Origin: Macrococcus capreoli
GTDB taxonomy: Bacteria > Bacillota > Bacilli > Staphylococcales > Staphylococcaceae
Reading direction: 5' to 3'
Assembly: GCF_025628935.1 (NCBI RefSeq)
Contig: NZ_JAOTIS010000001.1
Location: forward strand, 248,001 to 312,000
Length of the DNA stretch: 64,000 bases
Under the pieces are notes generated by a model that worked only from the letters and a program-made list of their open reading frames with translations, made no database searches and was not told the DNA's origin. A program made the translations under genes and the position numbers. Within the stretch, counting starts at the first letter, position 1, and each line of letters starts with the position of its first letter. Below are positions 1 through 8,810 of the stretch, one piece after another.

Positions 1-543
1 AAATGCTGGTAATATACGTTCACCACGGTCAAATAGTTTAATATTCAAGTCTTTTCTAGATTCACGTAACTCACTTGCAAGTTCAATACCACTTAACCCA
101 GCGCCAACAATCCCCACTGTTGCACCTGATGGTAAGTCAGCAATCGCTTGATACGTTTTACGTGCTTTTGTCATCGTTTGAATACTATAGGTAAACGCTT
201 CAGCACCTGGTACATTATGATATTTATCTTCACAACCTAATCCGATAACAAGTTCATCGTAATCAACATGATTCTCTCCAATAGAAACGATTTGTTTATC
301 TAAATCAATTTGTGTAACTTCACCGTAAACAATATTAAGGCGTTTATCTTGCGGAAACTCTACACGCACATCTTTATCAGATTCAGTACCTGCTGCCAAA
401 GCATAAAACTCTGTCTTTAAACCATGAAATGGAATCTTATCGATTAATGTAATATTATATTCTGCTGGTAATGTATTAGGCAAAAGTTTTTGCATAATAC
501 GCATATTACCGTATCCCCCACCGAGTAACACTAAATTTTTCAT
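1..543 (-). CDS. NDH-2-like NAD(P)/FAD oxidoreductase (YutJ-like), 3' end outside window
   Basis: The N-terminal 181 codons of a pyridine nucleotide-disulfide oxidoreductase family protein; the gene continues past the left edge. The protein starts MKNLVLLGGGYG, a Rossmann FAD-binding GxGxxG, and a second dinucleotide motif (VGIVGAGLSGIELASEL) lies near residue 140. The layout is that of type II NADH dehydrogenases, membrane-peripheral flavoproteins that pass electrons from NADH to menaquinone without pumping protons. It diverges from yuzB, and a second NDH-2 lies at 1473. I place it with the YutJ-like branch from synteny and motif spacing. Its electron acceptor cannot be read from the sequence. 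The start at 543 is the only good ATG. Confidence 0.85.
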   Translation of the reverse strand, partial: MKNLVLLGGGYGNMRIMQKLLPNTLPAEYNITLIDKIPFHGLKTEFYALAAGTESDKDVRVEFPQDKRLNIVYGEVTQIDLDKQIVSIGENHVDYDELVIGLGCEDKYHNVPGAEAFTYSIQTMTKARKTYQAIADLPSGATVGIVGAGLSGIELASELRESRKDLNIKLFDRGERILPAF

Positions 544-621
544 TGTTTTAATCCCCTTCGTAAGTCAAAGTTCTATTGTTTTTCTTTAATCTAAATTATA
601 ATATAGATTAACATTAAATTA

Positions 622-683
622 TAGCGATTATATCAATCGAGCGATAACAATCGCTAATATAAAATGATAAGTAAAAGTTATCA
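622..683. promoter_or_regulatory. Two inverted repeats in the divergent yutJ-like/yuzB promoter region
   Basis: Two palindromes follow one another: TAGCGATT (622-629) pairs with AATCGCTA (649-656), and TGATAA (665-670) pairs with TTATCA (678-683). They occupy the short region between divergent genes, where operators are expected. The second resembles half of a Fur/PerR-class site, but its 7-base spacer does not fit the usual 7-1-7 geometry, so I do not name a regulator. Confidence 0.4.
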
Positions 684-701
684 TAATTGAGGAAGATGTA
701 A

Positions 702-938
702 ATGAATCCTATTGTGGAGTTTTGTATTTCAAATTTAGCGAAAGGGAGTCAAAGTGTTTTTGATGACCTTTCTAACGATCCGAATATAGATGTATTAGAT
801 TATGGTTGTTTAACGTATTGTGGACAATGTAGTGATAGTTTATACGCCTTAGTTAATGGCGATATTGTGACAGGTGAAACGCCTGAAGCTTTAAAAGCCA
901 ATATTTATCAGCATATTGAAGCAACATGGTTATTTTAA
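702..938 (+). CDS. yuzB: YuzB family protein (DUF1450)
   Basis: A 78-residue cytosolic protein of the YuzB/DUF1450 family. Cysteines at 8, 36, 40 and 43 (CLTYCGQC) form a compact cluster that could bind metal or an iron-sulfur centre; that is inference, as the family has no settled function. The ATG at 702 follows GAGGAAG at a good distance. It lies 12 bases before the HesB/IscA gene and is probably co-transcribed with it, between two NADH dehydrogenase-like genes, a neighbourhood that suggests a redox or Fe-S role. Confidence 0.85.
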   Translation: MNPIVEFCISNLAKGSQSVFDDLSNDPNIDVLDYGCLTYCGQCSDSLYALVNGDIVTGETPEALKANIYQHIEATWLF

Positions 939-950
939 GGAGGAATTATT

Positions 951-1310
951 ATGTCAACAATAATATTAACAGAAGCGGCAGCTTATGAAGTAAAGTCAAT
1001 GATGGAAAAAAACGGTTTACCCAATGGGATGTTACGCATCTCTGTCAAAGGTGGCGGCTGTACTGGACTATCATACGGAATGAGTGCTGAAGAAGCAGCT
1101 GGAGAGAATGATGAAGTACTAACATTCTATGGTGTGAAAGTGTTAGTTGATAAAGCAGATGCGCCGATATTAAACGGGACAACAGTTGACTTTAAACAAT
1201 CATTGATGGGCGGTGGATTTGCCATTGAGAATCCAAACGCTATTGCATCATGTGGATGTGGTAGTTCGTTTAGAACGAAAGACGTTGCAGGTACACCGGA
1301 AAATTGTTAA
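951..1310 (+). CDS. HesB/IscA-type iron-sulfur cluster carrier
   Basis: A 119-residue A-type carrier. The three family cysteines are present: C37 (GGGCTG) and C101/C103 (SCGCGSSF). A-type carriers accept Fe-S clusters from a SUF-type scaffold and deliver them to apoproteins in the cytosol. AAGGAGG sits just before the ATG. The protein runs 15 residues past the CGC motif, slightly longer than the minimal family size. It follows yuzB closely, and its partners in this window could include SufT (38622). IscA, SufA and ErpA subtypes cannot be separated by eye. Confidence 0.9.
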   Translation: MSTIILTEAAAYEVKSMMEKNGLPNGMLRISVKGGGCTGLSYGMSAEEAAGENDEVLTFYGVKVLVDKADAPILNGTTVDFKQSLMGGGFAIENPNAIASCGCGSSFRTKDVAGTPENC

Positions 1311-1393
1311 AACTGTATATGAATTCATAAGAATTAACTTGTATTTATAGCTTAAAAGTTTTAATATATAAGTTGGAATATTCATAAATAACT

Positions 1394-1411
1394 TTGTGAC
1401 AAAAATCACAT
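1394..1411. promoter_or_regulatory. Fnr/Rex-type operator upstream of ndh
   Basis: TTGTGACAAAAATCACAT is an inverted repeat of TGTGA-N6-TCACA, the consensus of Bacillus-type Fnr and close to the Rex consensus TTGTGAA-N4-TTCACAA. It lies 62 bases before the NDH-2 start. An Fnr-like regulator is encoded at 38998, so either redox regulator could act here. The pattern is direct; the choice of protein is inference. Confidence 0.6.
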
Positions 1412-1472
1412 TTTATATCAATGACTACATGATTTGATGCTTAAAAAATTTATTGAGAATGGGTGAATACGA

Positions 1473-2675
1473 ATGGGATTTGAAAGAAAAAAGGTTGTTG
1501 TTTTAGGTGGAGGTTATGCAGGTTTACAAACTGTAGCTAAACTTCAAAAATTAGTTTCAGCACAAGACTGCGACATTACTTTAATCAACAAAAATGAATA
1601 TCATTATGAAGCAACTTGGTTACACGAAGCTTCTGCTGGAACACGTGAATATAAAGATTGTTTATATCCAATCGCAAGTGTTTTAAATCATTCCAAAGTC
1701 GATTTCGTTGTTGGTGAAGTAACAAAAATCAACAAAGATGAAAAAACAGTTGAAACAACGAAAGGTACATTTAAATTTGATATTTTAGTTGTAGCTTTAG
1801 GTTTCGAATCTGAAACTTTCGGTATTACAGGAATGAAAGAACATGCATTCCAAATTGAAAACATCAATACTGCACGTCGTATTGCAGCGCATATTGAAGA
1901 ACGTTTCGCACATTATGCTAGTAGCACTGAGAAAGATGAGAAAGACTTAGCAATCTTAGTAGGTGGTGCCGGATTTACAGGAATCGAATTATTAGGGGAG
2001 TTAGTTGAGAAAGTACCTGCATTATGCAAAGAGTACAACATTGATCAATCAAAAGTGAAATTAACATGTGTTGAAGCAGCGCCAAGAATGCTGCCAATGT
2101 TCTCAGATGATTTAGTGAAATACGTAATGAACTTCTTAGAGAAACGTGGTGTTGAATTCAAGATTGCGACACCAATCGTAGCTGCAAACGAAAATGGTTT
2201 CGTTGTAAAAGTAAACGAACAGGAAGAACAATTATTTGCTAATACAGTGATTTGGGCTGCAGGTGTTCGTGGATCTAAATTAATGGAAGAATCATTTGAT
2301 GGCGTTAAACGTGGTCGTATCATTGTACGTGATGATTTACGTATTGACGGTTATGATGACATCTTCGTTATCGGTGACTGTTCAGCAGTTATGAGCGGGG
2401 AACGTCCATTACCAACTACTGCACAAATTGCGATGCAACAAGGTGAATATACTGCTAAAGCAATTCAAAAGTTATTAAACAATGAAAAATTATCAGCTTT
2501 TGCTTATGATGATAAAGGAACAGTGTGTTCTTTAGGTTCTCATGACGGTGTTGGTGTAGTATTCGGTAAAGAAATTACAGGTAAAAAAGCAGCATTCATG
2601 AAAAAATTAATCGATACACGTGCTTTATTCAAAATTGGTGGCGCAGGTGTTGCATATAAAAAAGGTAAATTTTAA
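1473..2675 (+). CDS. ndh: Type II NADH:quinone oxidoreductase
   Basis: A 400-residue flavoprotein close in length to the S. aureus NDH-2. The FAD-binding GGGYAG is at 12-17, the NADH-binding [10 protein letters not shown] begins near 164, and the conserved IFVIGDCSA follows near residue 300. It oxidises NADH and reduces menaquinone at the inner face of the membrane, feeding the respiratory chain. GAATGGGTG lies ahead of the ATG. It is transcribed alone: a 162-base gap with an Fnr/Rex-type palindrome precedes it and a hairpin terminator follows. The 1-543 gene is a related paralogue. Confidence 0.93.
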   Translation: MGFERKKVVVLGGGYAGLQTVAKLQKLVSAQDCDITLINKNEYHYEATWLHEASAGTREYKDCLYPIASVLNHSKVDFVVGEVTKINKDEKTVETTKGTFKFDILVVALGFESETFGITGMKEHAFQIENINTARRIAAHIEERFAHYASSTEKDEKDLAILVGGAGFTGIELLGELVEKVPALCKEYNIDQSKVKLTCVEAAPRMLPMFSDDLVKYVMNFLEKRGVEFKIATPIVAANENGFVVKVNEQEEQLFANTVIWAAGVRGSKLMEESFDGVKRGRIIVRDDLRIDGYDDIFVIGDCSAVMSGERPLPTTAQIAMQQGEYTAKAIQKLLNNEKLSAFAYDDKGTVCSLGSHDGVGVVFGKEITGKKAAFMKKLIDTRALFKIGGAGVAYKKGKF

Positions 2676-2697
2676 TATTGAAACAATATTAAATGCT

Positions 2698-2740
2698 TAA
2701 AAGTGAGAAGGGCATGTAACAAGCCTGCCTCACTTTTTTT
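2698..2740 (+). terminator. Rho-independent terminator after ndh
   Basis: AAAAGTGAG pairs with CTCACTTTT around a GC-containing loop and ends in a T run, directly after ndh. Confidence 0.8.
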
Positions 2741-2757
2741 GTAAGCGAGGAGCACAT

Positions 2758-3237
2758 ATGATGAGAGATAAAGTATGGTTAGGTGTTAATGCAATTGTTA
2801 TGAATGAAAAAGGTGAATGGTTACTATTAAAGAAACAGTACGGTGGGATGCGTGGTATGTGGAGCACGCCTGCTGGCTTTGTAGACAATGGCGAAACTGC
2901 AGATCAGGCAGTATTACGTGAACTGTACGAAGAAACAGGGATTCAAGGTGAAGTAATTGGCATAATGGGTTTACGTACGGGTGTGATTAAAGAAGAAATT
3001 TCTGATAACATGATATTATTTCTCGTTAAACCTTTATCGACACAAATTACTGTTACAGTGCCGAATGATGAAATTGAAATCGTTGCATGGCGATCACCAC
3101 AATCTATATTACAAGATGATACTGTTTCGCCGATGATTCATCATTTACTTAACGACATGAGTGAACCGATTACTTTGACGAGCACTGTGTCTCCTGGAAA
3201 GAAATTTAATTATACACATTATCATTTGTTCACATAG
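2758..3237 (+). CDS. Nudix hydrolase
   Basis: A 159-residue protein with a complete Nudix box at 40-62: G40, then E46, R54 E55, E58 E59, G61 in the order Gx5Ex7REUxEExGU. Nudix enzymes cleave the pyrophosphate of nucleoside diphosphates linked to another moiety; the substrate cannot be predicted here. The ATG at 2758 follows GCGAGGAG, and a second ATG comes next. The YuiB-like gene starts 11 bases downstream with its ribosome site over this stop codon, so the two are probably one transcript. Confidence 0.88.
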   Translation: MMRDKVWLGVNAIVMNEKGEWLLLKKQYGGMRGMWSTPAGFVDNGETADQAVLRELYEETGIQGEVIGIMGLRTGVIKEEISDNMILFLVKPLSTQITVTVPNDEIEIVAWRSPQSILQDDTVSPMIHHLLNDMSEPITLTSTVSPGKKFNYTHYHLFT

Positions 3238-3248
3238 GAGGTAGCTTT

Positions 3249-3569
3249 TTGACAGCTTTAATTCAGTTGATTATATCAACGTTATTGTTCTTTGTATTGT
3301 TCTTTGGCATCGCATTTATATTAAATATGTTACTGAAATCCACTTGGATAATGACCGCGTTATATCCATTAGTTGTATTTGCGATTGTTGATAAAATTTC
3401 AACTGCGGACTATATATTAAAGCCTGCTTTTGCATTTAATAAATTATGGACAGGTCTGACACATTTGATGCCAGCAGATATTATTATGTTGTCAGGTGGA
3501 CTTGTAGGTGCAGTAACAGCAGGATTTGTAATACGAAATTTAAGACGCAGTGGGTATACAATGTTTTAA
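3249..3569 (+). CDS. YuiB-like small membrane protein
   Basis: A 106-residue integral membrane protein starting at TTG, chosen because AGGAGG lies 8 bases upstream and no ATG is available. It has three hydrophobic segments (about 4-28, 32-50 and 72-94) and a short basic tail. It resembles the YuiB family, which neighbours NADH dehydrogenase genes in Bacillus. Function is unknown; the family call rests on recollection and synteny. Confidence 0.75.
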   Translation: MTALIQLIISTLLFFVLFFGIAFILNMLLKSTWIMTALYPLVVFAIVDKISTADYILKPAFAFNKLWTGLTHLMPADIIMLSGGLVGAVTAGFVIRNLRRSGYTMF

Positions 3570-3589
3570 ATATTTTTCACTATTATGAG

Positions 3590-3618
3590 CACATAGTTTC
3601 AATGCTATGTGTTTTTTT
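3590..3618 (+). terminator. Terminator after the Nudix/YuiB pair
   Basis: CACATAG and CTATGTG form a stem followed by seven T residues. Confidence 0.75.
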
Positions 3619-3651
3619 ATTTATTGTATATTTCATTTACATAAGAAATAC

Positions 3652-3680
3652 TTGACTAAAATGATACTGTGCTTTAACAT
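3652..3680 (+). promoter_or_regulatory. Candidate sigma-A promoter of the YuiF-like gene
   Basis: TTGACT (3652-3657) and TAACAT (3675-3680) are separated by 17 bases, about 35 bases ahead of the chosen start. Confidence 0.5.
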
Positions 3681-3714
3681 GGTAGTACATTAGCGAACTA
3701 AAGGAGTGGGTAAC

Positions 3715-5031
3715 GTGATTAATGCAGTTTTATTAGCCATCGCGATTATGGTCATATTAAGTTTATTTAGATTAAATGTTGTATTAAGTTTGTTTTTAGG
3801 TGCATTGGCCGGCGGGATTACTGCAGGTTTAGGTGTAGAGAAGACGATTAAAGTATTTAGTAGTGGTATTGTAGATGGAAGTGAGATTGCATTAAGTTAT
3901 GCACTGCTTGGTGGGTTTGCTGCCTTAATTTCGTATTCAGGTATTACCGATTATTTTGTTGCAAAAATAATTGATAAACTCAATCAGGAGAACACGAAGA
4001 AAACACGTGTTATCACGAAATTAGTTATTTTCTTATTTTTATTAATATTGAGCTGTTTCTCACAGAATTTAATTCCGATACATATCGCATTTATTCCAAT
4101 TGTCGTTCCACCGTTACTCAGTTTATTCAATGAATTAAAGATTGATAGACGACTGATTGCAGTGATTATTACTTTTGGTTTAACATTTCCATATACATTA
4201 TTACCGTATGGCTTTGGTTATATCTTCCACGGTATTATTAAAAAAGGATTTGATAAAGCGCATGTTGCAATTGAATTCAGTGATATATGGAAAGCAATGT
4301 TAATTCCTTCGTTCGGATTTATCGTTGGATTACTCATTGCATTCTTTATATATCGTAAAGAGCGTGAGTATAAAGATGTTCAGTTTACTACGAAAGCACC
4401 ACCAGAACAATTAAATCCTTTGTTAGTCACATTAACAATTGTTGCGATATTAGGAACATTTATTGTTCAGACATTAACGGGCTCAATGATATTTGGGGCA
4501 TTAACCGGGATATTAATCTTCTTTATCTCATTTCAGTTTGACTGGAAAGAGCTTGATAATGAATTAATCGATGGTATGAAAGTAATGGCATATATCGGTA
4601 TGGTGATGCTTGTAGCGAATGGATTTGCGAGTGTGATGACGGAAACAGGACAAGTGGAAACGCTTGTGAAATCATTAGTAGAGATGACACACGGTTCGAA
4701 ATCATTAACGGTAATAGCGATGTTATTTATCGGTTTAATCGTTACTTTAGGTATTGGTTCAAGCTTTGCGACCGTTCCGGTTATTGCGGCAATCTTTATT
4801 CCGATGGGAGAGGCGATTGGTTTAAGTACAATGGCGATGATTGCAGTTATCGGAACAGCGGGTGCGCTAGGTGATGCAGGAAGTCCAGCGAGTGATTCCA
4901 CTTTAGGACCGACAGCAGGGCTGAATATGGATGGACAGCACAACCATATATATGACACATGTGTTCCGACATTTTTACTATTTAACATACCGTTAATTAT
5001 TTTTGGATTTATTGCAGCAATGGTATTATAA
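3715..5031 (+). CDS. YuiF-type Na+/H+ antiporter family membrane transporter
   Basis: A 438-residue polytopic protein with roughly 11-12 hydrophobic segments, related to the NhaC-like YuiF family. Such proteins exchange ions or carry amino acids across the cytoplasmic membrane; the substrate is not proven. A glycine-rich conserved loop with GDAGSPASDSTLGPTAG lies near 390-410 and is followed by a polar stretch (GQHNHIYDTC). The start is GTG 3715, because AAAGGAG (3700-3706) is 8 bases upstream; an in-frame GTG at 3706 lies inside that site. The mnh operon nearby also handles Na+/H+ exchange. Confidence 0.8.
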   Translation: MINAVLLAIAIMVILSLFRLNVVLSLFLGALAGGITAGLGVEKTIKVFSSGIVDGSEIALSYALLGGFAALISYSGITDYFVAKIIDKLNQENTKKTRVITKLVIFLFLLILSCFSQNLIPIHIAFIPIVVPPLLSLFNELKIDRRLIAVIITFGLTFPYTLLPYGFGYIFHGIIKKGFDKAHVAIEFSDIWKAMLIPSFGFIVGLLIAFFIYRKEREYKDVQFTTKAPPEQLNPLLVTLTIVAILGTFIVQTLTGSMIFGALTGILIFFISFQFDWKELDNELIDGMKVMAYIGMVMLVANGFASVMTETGQVETLVKSLVEMTHGSKSLTVIAMLFIGLIVTLGIGSSFATVPVIAAIFIPMGEAIGLSTMAMIAVIGTAGALGDAGSPASDSTLGPTAGLNMDGQHNHIYDTCVPTFLLFNIPLIIFGFIAAMVL

Positions 5032-5057
5032 ATAAAAAGCACTCAATGGAGGATACG

Positions 5058-5456
5058 ATGTCACAAGATTTATTGTCGATACCGAGTTTAATTACACACT
5101 TTAATATTGAAAAAGTGAGCTTTGATCAGCAAACACTGATTATGAAGATGCCAATTACAGATGTTGTACGTCAGCCATTTGGTTATTTACATGGTGGGGC
5201 GACTGTTGCGTTGTGTGAAACAGCTGCTTCATATGGTTCAGCATTGCTAATTGCGGACGACGAAATTCCGTTAGGTCTTGAAATTAATGCGAATCATATT
5301 ACCAGTGCGAAATCAGGTGAAGTATTTGCTCATGCACATATATTACATCAAGGCAACACGATACATGTTTGGGATATTAAAGTATATGACGAAGCGAATA
5401 GACTACTTTCAACATCTCGTTGTACCGTAGCAATTAAAAAGAAGAGGAAAGGATAA
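5058..5456 (+). CDS. menI: Hotdog-fold thioesterase, probable DHNA-CoA thioesterase
   Basis: A 132-residue hotdog thioesterase of the PaaI/YuxO type. QPFGYLHGGATVALCETAAS carries the HGG loop and the acidic catalytic residue typical of 1,4-dihydroxy-2-naphthoyl-CoA hydrolases of menaquinone synthesis. The ATG at 5058 is preferred because GGAGG (5047-5051) lies 6 bases upstream; the ATG at 5046 overlaps that site. In Bacillus the homologue yuxO/menI also sits beside the mrp (mnh) genes, which supports the call. It runs convergent with mnhG, and a shared terminator overlaps its last codons. Substrate is inferred. Confidence 0.75.
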   Translation: MSQDLLSIPSLITHFNIEKVSFDQQTLIMKMPITDVVRQPFGYLHGGATVALCETAASYGSALLIADDEIPLGLEINANHITSAKSGEVFAHAHILHQGNTIHVWDIKVYDEANRLLSTSRCTVAIKKKRKG

Positions 5457-5479
5457 AATAATCCATTCCTCTTCTTTTC
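5436..5479. terminator. Bidirectional terminator between menI and mnhG
   Basis: AAAAGAAGAGGAAAGG pairs with the complementary pyrimidine tract at 5463-5478, with A and T runs on either side, so it can serve both convergent genes. Its left arm lies inside the menI coding end. Confidence 0.75.
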
Positions 5480-5481
5480 TA

Positions 5482-5820
5482 TTACTCAATATTCAAATCA
5501 TCACGTACTGTCGTCTCTGTATACGGTGTTTCTGAATAGTACGCACTACGCATAATTAAATGACCACCAATAGGGCCAGTCGTGAATATAAATAAGATGG
5601 CGAGTAATAACGTCGGTTCAAAATGATGGTCACGTCCAAGAAAGTATAGAAATACGCCGAACATCATAAACATGACGCCGAGTGTTGACGATTTACTTGC
5701 TGCATGGGCTCTCGTATAAACATCTGGCAAACGAATTAATCCAATTGCACTGATTACTGAAAGTAACGCGCCTAGTATTATAAATATCATACTAACGATG
5801 ATCACGATTGTGTCTATCAT
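5482..5820 (-). CDS. mnhG: Na+/H+ antiporter subunit G
   Basis: A 112-residue protein with three membrane segments, the last subunit of the Mnh/Mrp cation antiporter. [20 protein letters not shown] is the hallmark MnhG/PhaG stretch. The complex exports Na+ in exchange for protons. The start at 5820 (MIDTIVII) matches the family N-terminus; a longer in-frame reading to 5856 adds a charged leader inside mnhF and is unlikely. It overlaps the mnhF stop by 29 bases, consistent with translational coupling in the seven-gene operon. Confidence 0.9.
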   Translation of the reverse strand: MIDTIVIIVSMIFIILGALLSVISAIGLIRLPDVYTRAHAASKSSTLGVMFMMFGVFLYFLGRDHHFEPTLLLAILFIFTTGPIGGHLIMRSAYYSETPYTETTVRDDLNIE

Positions 5821-6100
5821 ATTCAACGATTTCTCCTCTCTCCATAAATTTCGCAAATGCTGCAGTACCTAAAAATGCTAATACACCGAGTAACATAATA
5901 ATACTAATGTAGTATTTTGTATTCAGTAATACAGAGAATAACGCAATCATTGCCATAAGTGAAATCCCTAAAGCATCCAGTGCAACGACGCGATCGGCAA
6001 GCGTTGGTCCTTTAATGACACGATAAACGATGCCTAGCATTGCACACGCGACGATAATTAGTGCGATGATAATGATGATATTTACAATGTCATTTGTCAT
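5792..6100 (-). CDS. mnhF: Na+/H+ antiporter subunit F
   Basis: A 102-residue subunit with three membrane helices and the conserved [15 protein letters not shown] in the first loop, typical of MnhF/MrpF. The acidic tail is a few residues longer than in S. aureus. It starts in an ATGA overlap with mnhE. It is one of the small subunits that form the ion path of the complex. Confidence 0.92.
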   Translation of the reverse strand: MTNDIVNIIIIIALIIVACAMLGIVYRVIKGPTLADRVVALDALGISLMAMIALFSVLLNTKYYISIIMLLGVLAFLGTAAFAKFMERGEIVEYDRHNRDHR

Positions 6101-6576
6101 GATACGCCAATCTCCTTTATCGCATCCTCAAATGAATGCTTAATACCTTTAATTTCTGATTCTAAATCGCTAAAGTTGATGGCATGAATATAGAGTTTAC
6201 TGTTGTCATCGCTAACCGCAACGACAACAGTCCCTGGTGTTAATGTAATCAATAAAGATAACAAACTAATTTCCCAGTCTTTCCGTAAGTCCGTTGGATA
6301 CATAAAGAAAGCGGGTTGTACATCAATTTTAGGCGCCATTACAATCTTCAGTACACTTATATTTGCTTTCAATAGTTCGATAATAAAGATACCCATTAAT
6401 CGAATAAACTTTAAAAACGGCACTAAATAAAAACCGCCAGGAAGAAATGGGCGCATAATGTATATGCCACATAATCCAAACAGATAACCAAGGAGCATAT
6501 TTCCGAACGATACAGAACCTGTTAATATACACCATAGTATGACGAGGCCGGTATGAATCATCATTTGTATAGCCAT
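6097..6576 (-). CDS. mnhE: Na+/H+ antiporter subunit E
   Basis: A 159-residue MnhE/MrpE subunit. Hydrophobic helices fill the N-terminal half, followed by the conserved [15 protein letters not shown] near 110-125 and a soluble C-terminus. The ATG has AGGAGTGA upstream. It overlaps mnhD and mnhF by single-codon junctions, so it is translated as part of the operon. Confidence 0.92.
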   Translation of the reverse strand: MAIQMMIHTGLVILWCILTGSVSFGNMLLGYLFGLCGIYIMRPFLPGGFYLVPFLKFIRLMGIFIIELLKANISVLKIVMAPKIDVQPAFFMYPTDLRKDWEISLLSLLITLTPGTVVVAVSDDNSKLYIHAINFSDLESEIKGIKHSFEDAIKEIGVS

Positions 6577-8051
6577 TATTTCACTCCTAACGCTTTGACA
6601 TAAGTTTCAGGTGAATGAATCGATAACGCTGCTTTTTCAATTACAGGATATAGTGATTCGCTCATTACTCCAAACAATATCGCAATGACCGTCATTGTCA
6701 CTGCAGCAAACATCATTTTATTAATGGCAGGCTTAACATAAGTTTGTCCTGTTCCGAAAAATACATGTAAAAATATTGTGATGACAGAATAGAGTACTAC
6801 TAAACTGCTTAATAAAATAACGATTGCGCTAATAATATAACCTTCCTGCATCGCAGCTTTAACGATAAAATATTTACCGTAAAAGCCACTCAGCGGTGGA
6901 ATACCAGCAAGCGATAATGCTGCAATAAAATATGTGACACCAAGAAGCGGATAATCTTTAATTAAGCCGCCAAGCTTACGGATATCTGTTTCATGCGTTA
7001 TTTTCATAATAATACCGATGAGCATAAACAAACTCGCTTTAATGATCATATCGTGTATTAAATAATATATACCACCGATCGTTGCATCTTTTGTGAAGAG
7101 CACAAGACCGACGATAATCACACCGATTGCGATCATAATGTTATAAATAATTATCTTCTTCATATCGTGATAAGCAAGTGCACCAATACAGCCAAATATG
7201 ATTGTAAGGAGTGCGAGTATTAGTAGGATATTGTGCACAATCACACCTGTCTGACTAAAGAATAAGCTGTATGTTCTGTATAAAGCATAAACCCCGACTT
7301 TCGTAAGTAAAGCACCAAATAACGCTAACACTGGAATCGGTGGTGCATAATAGGCACCAGGCAACCAGAAGTATAAAGGAAACATGCCGGCTTTCGTTGC
7401 AAATACAAAGATAAACAGAATCGCGCAAATAACAATGATACTTTGATGTTGTATGCCGTGAATTTTATGGCTCATATCCGCCATATTCAATGATCCGATA
7501 ACCGAATAAAGCATTCCGATGGCTAATACGAAGAAAGCTGAACTTGTGACATTGACAAGAATATATTTAATACTTTCCTGCAGTTGTATTTTTGTCCCGC
7601 CAATGATCATCATGACGTAAGAACTGATTAGAAATACTTCAAAGAATACAAATAAATTAAAGATATCGCCAGTTGTGAACGCACCGTTTAAACCTGTCAG
7701 CATAAACATTACAGACGTATAGTAATAATACGTTTCACGCTCAATACCAATTGACTGATATGAATAATAAATCATGATGACGGTAATGAGTGTTGTTGTG
7801 AGTACGAGTAATGCACTGAGCATATCTGAAACAAGTACGATACTATACGGAATCTTCCAGTTACCGAGCGTTAAAACCATCGTGCCGTGATTAAAGACTT
7901 GTATAAACTGAAACAATGTAATAAACAAAGTAATCAATGTCCCGCAAAATGCGACAATACGCTTTAAAATAGGCTTTTTACCGATGCATATTAATATGAT
8001 AGCGGTAATTGCAGGGATGATAATCGGGAATACAATTAAATTATTCATCAT
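6576..8051 (-). CDS. mnhD: Na+/H+ antiporter subunit D (proton-translocating)
   Basis: A 491-residue subunit with about 14 membrane helices, homologous to NuoM/NuoN of complex I. The core carries the proton-channel signatures expected of the family: [12 protein letters not shown] with its conserved glutamate near residue 138, [15 protein letters not shown] near 220, and [14 protein letters not shown] near 385. It drives cation exchange with protons together with MnhA. Its GGGGGTG ribosome site lies inside the end of mnhC. Confidence 0.94.
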   Translation of the reverse strand: MMNNLIVFPIIIPAITAIILICIGKKPILKRIVAFCGTLITLFITLFQFIQVFNHGTMVLTLGNWKIPYSIVLVSDMLSALLVLTTTLITVIMIYYSYQSIGIERETYYYYTSVMFMLTGLNGAFTTGDIFNLFVFFEVFLISSYVMMIIGGTKIQLQESIKYILVNVTSSAFFVLAIGMLYSVIGSLNMADMSHKIHGIQHQSIIVICAILFIFVFATKAGMFPLYFWLPGAYYAPPIPVLALFGALLTKVGVYALYRTYSLFFSQTGVIVHNILLILALLTIIFGCIGALAYHDMKKIIIYNIMIAIGVIIVGLVLFTKDATIGGIYYLIHDMIIKASLFMLIGIIMKITHETDIRKLGGLIKDYPLLGVTYFIAALSLAGIPPLSGFYGKYFIVKAAMQEGYIISAIVILLSSLVVLYSVITIFLHVFFGTGQTYVKPAINKMMFAAVTMTVIAILFGVMSESLYPVIEKAALSIHSPETYVKALGVK

Positions 8052-8382
8052 CAGGCACCCCCTTGTAATCCGAAATATTATCAGTGCCTAATTCTTTATA
8101 GCTTCTAAAGGCAAGCACTAAGAAGAATGCTGTGACCGCAAAGCTAATAACGATAGCCGTTAAAATGAGTGCTTGTGGTATAGGATCAGCGTACACCTGT
8201 TGATGCTTCTCATAAATAGGTGAGGCACCTTTCTTCAATCCGCCACTTGTAAGCAATAGTAAATTCACTGCATGTGAAATAATAGATGAACCGATAATAA
8301 TTCTAAGTAAACTTTTAGAGAGAATTAAATAAACGCCGCACGTCACGAGTATGCCGCTTAAAATAATCATTAATATTTCCAT
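8041..8382 (-). CDS. mnhC: Na+/H+ antiporter subunit C
   Basis: A 113-residue NuoK-like subunit with three membrane helices. [17 protein letters not shown] and [21 protein letters not shown] are the family's conserved segments. It overlaps both mnhB and mnhD by a few bases. It corresponds to NuoK in complex I and lies at the membrane interface between subunits A and D. Confidence 0.93.
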   Translation of the reverse strand: MEILMIILSGILVTCGVYLILSKSLLRIIIGSSIISHAVNLLLLTSGGLKKGASPIYEKHQQVYADPIPQALILTAIVISFAVTAFFLVLAFRSYKELGTDNISDYKGVPDDE

Positions 8383-8810
8383 TATTCACTCTCCCCAATC
8401 GTTAATATGATTGTCATCGTCGTGCCGATAACAGCAAGCATTACACCCGTATCAAACAAGACAGCCGTATGGAGATGTAGCGCACCCAGTAATGGGATAT
8501 GAATATCTCCAAATGTATGAGTAAAGAAAGGCTTGCCTTGTAATATACTGATGATTGGCGTACTGTAACAAAACATGAGACCAATTGCGATAACTTTTTT
8601 GAAATCAATTGGTATGATATGTAGTAACGTCTTAATATCATAAGCAATCAAGATAATTAATAAAGCGGATGATATTAATAAACCACCGACGAATCCGCCA
8701 CCAGGTGTATAATGACCGCCCATAAATATTGCGAATGCGAACATAATGATGATGAAAAAGACGACGAGCGTGCAAAACTGTAAGATGACGTCATTATTTT
8801 GTTTTTTCAT
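8382..8810 (-). CDS. mnhB: Na+/H+ antiporter subunit B
   Basis: A 142-residue subunit with four membrane helices and the conserved [15 protein letters not shown] near residues 30-45. The ATG at 8810 is preferred to the GTG at 8819: the GTG is part of the GAGGTGA ribosome site, and 142 residues is the S. aureus MnhB length. The start overlaps the end of mnhA by 17 bases. Confidence 0.92.
   Translation of the reverse strand: MKKQNNDVILQFCTLVVFFIIIMFAFAIFMGGHYTPGGGFVGGLLISSALLIILIAYDIKTLLHIIPIDFKKVIAIGLMFCYSTPIISILQGKPFFTHTFGDIHIPLLGALHLHTAVLFDTGVMLAVIGTTMTIILTIGESE

Noticed and set aside
665-683. Fur box upstream of yuzB
   Set aside because: TGATAA and TTATCA are separated by 7 bases rather than the 3 expected in the 7-1-7 Fur site.
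4533-5042. 169-residue antisense frame over the YuiF-like gene
   Set aside because: The sense frame has clear membrane-transporter motifs, while the antisense frame has none.
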